DNA of 5,232 nt from NCBI GenBank assembly GCA_000436915.1, contig HF994095.1, forward strand, positions 1,187-6,418, read 5' to 3'. A program made the position numbers and the translations under genes. The DNA is from Prevotella sp. CAG:1092 (GTDB lineage Bacteria > Bacteroidota > Bacteroidia > Bacteroidales > Bacteroidaceae). Positions within the stretch are counted from its first letter, which is position 1. Every line of letters begins with the position of its first letter. A model generated the notes under the pieces. It worked only from the letters and a program-made list of their open reading frames with translations, was not told the origin of the DNA and ran no database searches. This document shows positions 1 through 5,232 of this stretch, one piece after another.

Positions 1-865
1 GTTTTTCCTGCATTTGAATAAGATTGTATTCTTTTTGTCCGTCTCGTCGATATTCCGCCAGATTATCGATAGCCATGAGTAAGGCTAAGTCGCCCTGAGG
101 CGCACCGAAACCGCCCATGCGTGGTAGCAATACGGTGGCATTGTTGTCCTGCCCCAACTTCACATAGGCTATATGTACCCAGAACAACTGCCAGTAGTTG
201 TCAGTACGCGCATTGAGAAAGGCGATAGCTGCCGACTCTGGTTTCAGTGAAGCCTGCAACATGTGGAAGTAGAACTGTATGTTGGCATCAGGAGTGGTGC
301 GTGCCATCTGTTCCAACTGAGGCAGTCGGCGCTGTATGATATCCACCTGATTGGAGTTTACGGCATTGAATACCTCCTCAAGCAATTGCTGTGCCAGGAA
401 CTCCGTTCCCTGTCCGCCTTTCATGGCAATAGTGCTACGGCGTACCAGATCTATCATCTGCATTACTCGTTGGGGAGTAATATTAAGTTGTGCGGCCATA
501 ACGTTCAGTTCGGCCAGTTCCCGTTGTTCAAGCACCCCGTCGGACAAGCGCTCCTGCACTGCCTTAAGGAACAGGTTCTCGTTTTCCTGCTGTATCTCCG
601 CCTTCGTCTTCTGGGCTTCATAGACAGTGCTATTATTAACCGTGTGGCTATTGTCAACAGAACTTCTGTTGTCAATAGTGGTATTGCTGGTATTCTGAAT
701 GTTGTGCACATCATGCGAATCACTTACATGCAGCCCTCCGCTGATGGCATTGGCATCACCGAGATTCAGGCTTACACCACTTGCAGATGGCTTCTCAAAC
801 AGCTTCGTTCCGCATTCTGGACAGAACTTGCCGTCGTATTCTTGTTTACAGTTAGGACAATACAT
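1..865 (-). CDS. Zinc-ribbon protein with Asn/Thr hexapeptide stretch and helical domain; 3' partial
   Basis: Reading the minus strand from ATG 865-863 gives 288 uninterrupted codons to the window edge, so the stop lies outside. The start is supported by the zinc ribbon beginning at once: MYCPNC at 1-6 and FCPECGTKL at 14-22 (Cys3, 6, 15, 18), nearly the same wording as the ribbon of the upstream peptidase. Residues 31-81 are polar and rich in Asn, Ser and Thr, with a short hexapeptide pattern [IV]-[DN]-N-x-x-x starting at Ile64, Val70 and Val76, suggesting a beta-solenoid or fibre-like stalk. Residues 83-150 are helical with LSDGVLEQRELAEL and QLNITPQRV, reminiscent of EF-hand-like or TerB-like small helical bundles. 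Residues 153-288 are helical, perhaps TPR-like (YWQLFWVHIAYVKLG at 224-238). It starts 23 bases after the peptidase stop, so it is probably cotranscribed. No enzymatic motif was seen; an adaptor or sensor role is inference. The downstream domains are missing. Confidence 0.87.
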   Translation of the reverse strand, partial: MYCPNCKQEYDGKFCPECGTKLFEKPSASGVSLNLGDANAISGGLHVSDSHDVHNIQNTSNTTIDNRSSVDNSHTVNNSTVYEAQKTKAEIQQENENLFLKAVQERLSDGVLEQRELAELNVMAAQLNITPQRVMQMIDLVRRSTIAMKGGQGTEFLAQQLLEEVFNAVNSNQVDIIQRRLPQLEQMARTTPDANIQFYFHMLQASLKPESAAIAFLNARTDNYWQLFWVHIAYVKLGQDNNATVLLPRMGGFGAPQGDLALLMAIDNLAEYRRDGQKEYNLIQMQEK

Positions 866-888
866 ATTTTATGTATAATAAGGTGTCA
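866..888 (-). other. 23-base A/T-rich gap and start region of the third gene
   Basis: After the peptidase TAG, the minus strand reads TGACACCTTATTATACATAA and then AAT before the ATG at 865. The first three bases form a second in-frame stop. No Shine-Dalgarno motif, clear Bacteroidota TAnnTTTG promoter box or terminator hairpin is seen, so the gene is most simply read from the upstream transcript. Confidence 0.65.
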
Positions 889-2724
889 CTATTTTGTTCT
901 GAAAACTCTGGTAACCGCTCCCTTTGTTGTCACCTCCACCATGGACTTCTGTAAAAAGGGCTTGCTTCTGTCCACATACGTGTAACAATAGCCTTTCTGG
1001 CTGAAACCTTTGCTGTCAGAAAGTTCGAACGAATCGACATGGTCGAGCCAGCGGGGCTCCAGCCCAAGAACATCGTAGAGATGCTGCTGTACCTGAGCAT
1101 GAATGGCAGACAGATTAGCATCGACCAATCCCTGAACCTCTTCGAGCAGCGACTGCCCTTTAAGGCCATCCTTGACGAGCACGCGCTGCATGCGCTTCTT
1201 CTGGATGGGAGCTACGCGCTTGTTTTGTGGCAGAACGGGAAGGACATGACATTCTGCAGCCCTCTGCAGCACCTCCTCCTTTGGCTGCAGCCGCAGCATG
1301 GGGTTGCCATAGAGCGAGAACATCATCATGGTGGCCATGGAGAAGTCGTCGCGCTCCATGAAACGGAAGGTGTTGAAGTATTCGAGCTTGGCACGCATCA
1401 TGGCCTCGCCGACAGGCAAGCCACGGAACTGCTCCATACAATAGATGGGCATTAAGTGCTCAGAGCCAGAGCCCTCATGTACCTCGACGCCATCGGGGAC
1501 ATCTAACTCAGTCATAGGTACAGGAATGAGCGAACCTGCATAAAGGAGGAATCCGTTATCATATAAAGCGGAAAGCATCATAGAATCGCAACGTTCAAAA
1601 CCATGATAGCGGGCTCCGTAGCAAGCCACTGTATTGAGTACTTGTGCTTCTGTGTTCGCAAGCATCTCGGTGCTGAAAGCCTCACCACCATCGTTATAGA
1701 ATCCTGACATGCCTTCGCTTCCTGCTCCATGAAGATTGAAGAGCAGCATGCCGCATTCGTCCAGGGTGTTGATAACGGGCTCCATGCTGTCTTCATCCTC
1801 CACACTGACAGGCGGACTGACATACATGCCATCCTGCACCATATCCGGATCATCGGCGTGGTTGACGAGTGGCAAGTGCTCAGACATCGTCTTGCTGGCA
1901 GGAAGCCAGGAAGCATTAGCTTCCATCATGACCGCATGGACACTGAGACCCTCATCGTAGTATTTGGTACAACGTTCGAAATAGTCTCCCAGGTCGTCGG
2001 CAAGAGACGATTCCATCTCGCCATCTTCCAAAGGCAAACGCGATACGTTGTTGCGTACATAGTCATCCGTAATTCTACGGTCACCACCATCCCACAGGTC
2101 GCTGAAGAAGTTACCACCGAAGCAATAGCACATGTCGCAGGGAATGCGACCATCATCGCTACTGCCAAAGACATCTTCCACCATAGGAATGGGAATGACA
2201 TCATGGCCTCCAATGATAAATACGGGGACCTTCTCACCATGAGATAGCTCGTATTCCTGCATAAAATCCGAAATGGCCTCATTATAGTCAAGCCAGAAAG
2301 GTTCGTCGGTATCTTCTACATACTCTGAGGCATCAAGGAGATACCACTCCATGCCATGCTCCCTTGACTGCTCGCGGAAGGACTCGATGACAGCCTTCAC
2401 CTCATCCTGTGAACAGTTGTATTTTTCGCCAAGTCTTTGGGTGTCGGTAAAGATAACGCCCACCTGTTCATCATCAGAGTTTTCACAGAAAGAATTCCTC
2501 TCTATCTGTTCTGGTTCCTCTTCTAACGAATCAAGACGGGTGCCACAGTTAGGACAAAAATTAGCACCGGCATCTACTTTTGTTCCACATTCCGGGCAGA
2601 ACTTGAATCCACCAAAACCATCTTCATACTGTTGACCAGAGGTTTGAGAACGACCGAATCCAAATTGCGACAGCTGATTGTCGAGGTCGTTCTGCAGATT
2701 GTTCAGATATTCGTCGATGTTCAT
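889..2724 (-). CDS. Zinc-ribbon, gingipain/caspase-like (C25-type, clan CD) cysteine peptidase, predicted cytoplasmic
   Basis: Complete 611-residue protein starting at ATG 2724-2722, 12 bases after the SPFH stop, and ending with TAG followed at once by an in-frame TGA. Residues 1-40 are polar with no signal peptide. Residues 41-64 form a zinc ribbon (Cys43, 46, 57, 60) ending CGTRL. After an acidic linker (65-88) comes a domain resembling peptidase C25: VPVFIIGGHDVIPIP (167-180), DGRIPCDMCYCF (191-202), VSRLPLED (227-234), LLFNLHGAGS (327-336) with probable catalytic His332, LNTVACYGA (363-371) with probable nucleophile Cys368, and LYGNPMLRL (471-479), like the GDP-x-L motif that ends C25 domains. 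The His-Cys spacing of 36 is close to the 33 of gingipain RgpB. The last 130 residues are helical then strand-rich and not recognised. Unlike gingipains it lacks a secretion signal and a type IX C-terminal domain, so it should act inside the cell, perhaps on its SPFH neighbour. Activity and substrate specificity cannot be read from the sequence; a non-catalytic member is possible. Confidence 0.85.
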   Translation of the reverse strand: MNIDEYLNNLQNDLDNQLSQFGFGRSQTSGQQYEDGFGGFKFCPECGTKVDAGANFCPNCGTRLDSLEEEPEQIERNSFCENSDDEQVGVIFTDTQRLGEKYNCSQDEVKAVIESFREQSREHGMEWYLLDASEYVEDTDEPFWLDYNEAISDFMQEYELSHGEKVPVFIIGGHDVIPIPMVEDVFGSSDDGRIPCDMCYCFGGNFFSDLWDGGDRRITDDYVRNNVSRLPLEDGEMESSLADDLGDYFERCTKYYDEGLSVHAVMMEANASWLPASKTMSEHLPLVNHADDPDMVQDGMYVSPPVSVEDEDSMEPVINTLDECGMLLFNLHGAGSEGMSGFYNDGGEAFSTEMLANTEAQVLNTVACYGARYHGFERCDSMMLSALYDNGFLLYAGSLIPVPMTELDVPDGVEVHEGSGSEHLMPIYCMEQFRGLPVGEAMMRAKLEYFNTFRFMERDDFSMATMMMFSLYGNPMLRLQPKEEVLQRAAECHVLPVLPQNKRVAPIQKKRMQRVLVKDGLKGQSLLEEVQGLVDANLSAIHAQVQQHLYDVLGLEPRWLDHVDSFELSDSKGFSQKGYCYTYVDRSKPFLQKSMVEVTTKGAVTRVFRTK

Positions 2725-2736
2725 GATACATATTAA
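2725..2736 (-). other. 12-base gap and start region of the peptidase gene
   Basis: On the minus strand the SPFH stop TAA is followed by TTAATATGTATC and then the ATG of the peptidase. There is no Shine-Dalgarno-like purine run. The A/T-rich context is typical of Bacteroidota starts, and the short gap implies cotranscription. An ATG at 2731-2729 inside the gap is out of frame with the peptidase. Confidence 0.7.
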
Positions 2737-5232
2737 TTACATCTTGTTACCACATTCACCACAGAAAGCTTCGCCTTCAGGAACAACAGCCCCACAGGCG
2801 GGACAATAGCGTAATTGCGGAGCAGCAGGCTCAACAGGTGCCTGAGGCTGTTGGTACTGTTGCTGAACAGGCTGCTGGTAACCCTGCTGTGGGGGCATCT
2901 GTTGGAAGCCCTGAGGGACACCTCCCATAGCCTGCGCAAAGCTCTGAGAGTCGGTCTGGTGGGCACGAGTGGTATAGTTCAGAGACTGGTCGAGCGTGTG
3001 GTCCATGCGGTCCTGCTGACGATGGGCATCCTGACGATACTCGTCTGCACGTTGACGTTGGTCGTCGAAGCGCTGCTGCTGGAAGGCTTGCTGCTGCTGG
3101 CCAATACCCACCATACCCTGCTGCATCATCTGGGCCATCTTCAACATCATCTCCTGGCTCTGACCACCTTGCTGTTGCTGCATTTGTAGCATTTGCTGAT
3201 AGAGTTCCTTCTGCTCCTGTTGTTGTTTCTGCAAGAGTTCATTCTCCTTGCCGGAGCCAAGCGCCTGTGCGAAGGCCACCTGCCCCTCACCGGAGAGTTC
3301 GGCCGCACGTTTCGCCATAAGTTGCTCCGCTGTCATGTTAGCCTCCACGTTGTCACGGTTTATCTCGATGGCTTCACGTGAGCGATTTTGTTCCTGTAAT
3401 TCACGTAATTCCGCCTCCTTCATGGCCTGCATATTACGCATGGCGATATCGGCTTTGCGACCGAGCACATCCACATCGTCGAATTTATCTTGGCGACTTA
3501 ATTCATGCTCACGCTGACGCTGTTGCCAATCTGCCTCCCGCTGACGTTCTTGGCTTTGCCATTCAAAATCGGTCTCACGGATGCGTTTCTGCCAAGCATA
3601 TTCATCTTCTTGCTGTGTACGTCCCCATTGGCGATTGTACTCTTGCTCCTCGTGCATCCACTCGCGTTCGCGCTCCTCGTCTTCAATGCCCCAGTTGCGG
3701 CGGCGCTGAAGGTCTTCACGTTCCCAGTCATGGTCTTGTTTCTGGTCATCAAGTGCCCACTGGGCATGCAGACGGGCGTCATCCACGCTCTGCTGATGCT
3801 GGATACGCATAATCTCAGTCACAGAGTCGCGTTCTATCTTGTTGTGTGCGAGAGCATCTTCGAGAGCAGCTATTTCGTCATCTTTAACAAGACGGTTCTT
3901 CTTGATATCGATGAGTGCCTCATATTCTTCTTCCTGGCTCTTTGCTTCACGCAGGTGCTTCTGGGCGTTGAGCAACAATACGAACTGCTCCATCTCGTCG
4001 TCGTGGAGCAACTGGTCACGGTTAAGCTGCTGCAAAGCGTATCGTAGTTCCTCTTCGCTAGTTGCTTTGTCGATGGTCTGTCTGTTGGTCTCAAGTGCAA
4101 GGCGGTTACGGAACTCGCCAGTACGCTGCAGATAACCGAGTTCCTGCTCGCTGCAATAGAGCTCACGTTCTACGGCACGAAAACGCTCAAAATCGGCACT
4201 GCTGTCTGTAATCTGCAGTACCCGCTCACATTGGATACCAAAGAGTTGTTCGTTGATTGTCTGCTGGATGCGTATCTTCAAATTGTTCTGGACAGGTTCG
4301 GGCAGGCCAGAGGTCTGATAGTCTAGATTGCGCAACATCTGCCGAAGGGTGTTCTCTATTGACGGAGCAAGCATCTGCTCGAACTGCATCGTTGTGGCAA
4401 TATTCTTGTCGGCCAGATAGTTGGTGGCAAATTGGTGGATGTCGTTGATGCGGAGTTGCAGGGAAACACCTATGTTCACATCCACAATCTTTGTGGGAAT
4501 CGTATAGGGGGTGAATGCCAAGTGCCCGTCCGCCTCCGTTGAACCGGCAAAGGTCATGGTGATGTGGCGTTCGCTCACGATATAGACAGAAAGGATGGGG
4601 GATTGGGTTGCCTGACTAAGAATTCGTGCATAGTCCAACTTACGGCGTTCAATCTTTTCTTTTTTCTCATCCTTCTTTTCACCGAAGATAAGACGCCCTA
4701 CCCATCGTCCGGCACGGCCAATTTCTCCAACAACTCCTAATTCACGGAAAGTGGGTTCTTGCTGGCGCCGCTGTTCACGGGCTTTCCGCTCTTTCTCGTC
4801 AAGTTCTTTCTCTGCCTTCTCTATTGCAGCTTTAATTGCAGCCTTTTCTTCTTCAATAGACTTAAAGAACTGATAGGCTCCGGCAGAGAGCGTGGCTACC
4901 AATTCGCCATTAGCAAAGATAATAGCTTGACAGCCTTCCTGAACGATAATACCTTTCAGCTTTTCTATTTCTTCCAATTCACGTTCGCTGATTTTACGTG
5001 CTATCTGACCGGGTTGGATACTCCAAATGGCACGACCACGAACAACGTCGACGCCGTCAATCGCCTCTTGGTTACGACGATTGCGAGCCTGTTCAGCCTC
5101 GCGTTCAGCATTCAATTGGGCACGCTCTGCTGCTTGCAGTCCCTGATGGGCTTCATCAATGACACCTTGGTCGGCTTGAGCTTGCTGGCGTACTGCCTGC
5201 TGTTGCTGACGCACAATATCGCGGTTCAATGC
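2737..5232 (-). CDS. SPFH-domain (stomatin/prohibitin-like) protein with Trp hendecads, Gln-rich tail and C-terminal zinc ribbon; 5' partial
   Basis: Residue numbers count from the TTG codon at 5229-5227. The frame stays open to the window edge (an Ala codon at 5232-5230), so that TTG is probably an internal Leu and the true start lies outside; the first in-frame Met is only at about residue 225. Order seen: Gln/Ala/Glu-rich helix (1-57); first SPFH strands (about 62-122, with GIIVQEG, FANGELVATL and AGAYQF); a charged insert (123-208); the rest of the SPFH fold (about 209-345, with SVYIVSERHITM, IPTKIVDVNIGVSL and FGIQCERVLQI); helical region (346-640) including eight Trp at exact 11-residue spacing (491-568); Gln/Met-rich tail (668-805); zinc ribbon with Cys809, 812, 823 and 826; TAA stop. 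SPFH plus C-terminal Zn-ribbon matches the COG4260 type, which includes B. subtilis YdjI, but this protein is far longer. Family members form oligomeric membrane-associated scaffolds. No clear transmembrane segment is visible here; one could lie upstream. The specific role is unknown. Confidence 0.88.
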   Translation of the reverse strand, partial: ALNRDIVRQQQQAVRQQAQADQGVIDEAHQGLQAAERAQLNAEREAEQARNRRNQEAIDGVDVVRGRAIWSIQPGQIARKISERELEEIEKLKGIIVQEGCQAIIFANGELVATLSAGAYQFFKSIEEEKAAIKAAIEKAEKELDEKERKAREQRRQQEPTFRELGVVGEIGRAGRWVGRLIFGEKKDEKKEKIERRKLDYARILSQATQSPILSVYIVSERHITMTFAGSTEADGHLAFTPYTIPTKIVDVNIGVSLQLRINDIHQFATNYLADKNIATTMQFEQMLAPSIENTLRQMLRNLDYQTSGLPEPVQNNLKIRIQQTINEQLFGIQCERVLQITDSSADFERFRAVERELYCSEQELGYLQRTGEFRNRLALETNRQTIDKATSEEELRYALQQLNRDQLLHDDEMEQFVLLLNAQKHLREAKSQEEEYEALIDIKKNRLVKDDEIAALEDALAHNKIERDSVTEIMRIQHQQSVDDARLHAQWALDDQKQDHDWEREDLQRRRNWGIEDEEREREWMHEEQEYNRQWGRTQQEDEYAWQKRIRETDFEWQSQERQREADWQQRQREHELSRQDKFDDVDVLGRKADIAMRNMQAMKEAELRELQEQNRSREAIEINRDNVEANMTAEQLMAKRAAELSGEGQVAFAQALGSGKENELLQKQQQEQKELYQQMLQMQQQQGGQSQEMMLKMAQMMQQGMVGIGQQQQAFQQQRFDDQRQRADEYRQDAHRQQDRMDHTLDQSLNYTTRAHQTDSQSFAQAMGGVPQGFQQMPPQQGYQQPVQQQYQQPQAPVEPAAPQLRYCPACGAVVPEGEAFCGECGNKM
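2815..3228 (-). other. Gln/Met/Pro-rich low-complexity tail segment of the SPFH protein
   Basis: Codons for residues about 668-805 are dominated by CAG and CAA. They include several Gln runs of three or four (residues 684-687, 711-714, 717-719), a Met-rich patch (694-706), an Arg/Asp/Gln patch (720-745) and a Pro/Gln patch (772-804) just before the zinc ribbon. The segment is probably a flexible, disordered linker that lets the terminal zinc ribbon reach partners away from the SPFH body. The reverse complement of CAG is CTG, which produces long Leu-rich but spurious open frames on the plus strand here. Confidence 0.8.
3505..3768 (-). repeat. Eight-unit Trp hendecad (11-residue, 33-base) array within the SPFH protein
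   Basis: Trp occurs at residues 491, 502, 513, 524, 535, 546, 557 and 568 of the upstream protein (numbered from TTG 5229), exactly 11 apart with no exception. The corresponding TGG codons run from 3759-3757 to 3528-3526. The flanks are rich in Glu, Asp, Arg and Gln, and the units share little identity beyond Trp and charge pattern (for example DWEREDLQRR, EWMHEEQEY, DWQQRQREH). Eleven residues are close to three alpha-helical turns, so all eight Trp would lie on one stripe of a straight helix. This is a protein-level periodicity, not a DNA tandem repeat. Confidence 0.93.

Noticed and set aside
41..865. Assigning the third gene to a named family such as B. subtilis YdjG or a TerB-type protein
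   Set aside because: The zinc ribbon and helical pattern are only suggestive, the C-terminal part is missing, and no diagnostic motif was seen. It was left unnamed.
866..888. Possible internal promoter or terminator between the peptidase and third gene
   Set aside because: The gap is only 23 bases, with no inverted repeat plus T-run and no clear TAnnTTTG box. A TATTATA-like string alone is weak evidence in an A/T-rich gap.
263..985. Plus-strand open frame of 240 codons
   Set aside because: It lies opposite the third gene and the end of the peptidase gene. The minus strand is open for 288 codons with a clear zinc ribbon at its start, while the plus-strand product shows no recognisable domain and crosses the boundary between two well-supported genes.
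1729..2247. Plus-strand open frame of 172 codons
   Set aside because: It is antisense to the peptidase domain, with no recognisable motif. The minus-strand frame carries the catalytic-like motifs.
2815..3228. Possible DNA microsatellite or CRISPR-like array in the CAG/CTG-rich stretch
   Set aside because: There is no unit of constant length and no conserved direct repeat separated by spacers. The bias is explained by Gln-rich coding.
3505..4047. Plus-strand open frame of 180 codons that looks like a Leu-rich membrane protein
   Set aside because: The hydrophobic runs are the antisense reading of Gln and Glu codons (CAG and GAG become CTG and CTC) in the SPFH helical region, so it is a shadow frame. 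The same holds for the Leu-rich plus-strand frame at 2815-3189.

Overview
The window carries three consecutive genes, all on the minus strand and read from high to low coordinates. They are tightly packed (gaps of 12 and 23 bases) and look like one operon. Both outer genes run off the window. The upstream gene lacks its 5' end at base 5232 and the downstream gene lacks its 3' end at base 1. No RNA genes, mobile elements, CRISPR arrays or terminators were seen, and no gap between genes exceeds 23 bases.

Organism: most likely a member of the Bacteroidota, probably Bacteroidales (Prevotella- or Bacteroides-like). The reasons are starts preceded by A/T-rich bases without a Shine-Dalgarno motif, balanced base composition, and a gingipain-type (C25-like) peptidase, a fold common in that phylum. 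This is inference from style, not a taxonomic match.

Layout in transcription order: (1) 5232-2737, a large SPFH (stomatin/prohibitin/flotillin-like) protein of the kind with a C-terminal zinc ribbon. It has a long charged helical region containing eight tryptophans spaced exactly 11 residues apart, then a Gln-rich tail and a terminal zinc ribbon. (2) 2724-889, a 611-residue protein with a zinc ribbon near its N-terminus and a caspase/gingipain-like peptidase domain with a plausible His332/Cys368 dyad. It has no signal peptide and no secretion domain. (3) 865-1, a protein starting with a zinc ribbon, then an Asn/Thr-rich hexapeptide stretch and a helical region. It is open to the window edge.

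How they may work together: all three products carry the same style of CPxC...CxxCG zinc ribbon, placed at the C-terminus, near the N-terminus and at the extreme N-terminus respectively. SPFH proteins assemble into membrane-associated rings or cages and are repeatedly paired with proteases (HflK/C with FtsH; stomatin with NfeD-type serine protease). The simplest hypothesis is an SPFH scaffold that recruits or is cleaved by a cytoplasmic caspase-like protease, with the third protein as adaptor or sensor and the zinc ribbons as a shared assembly tag. A role in envelope stress or defence is possible, but the sequence does not show it.
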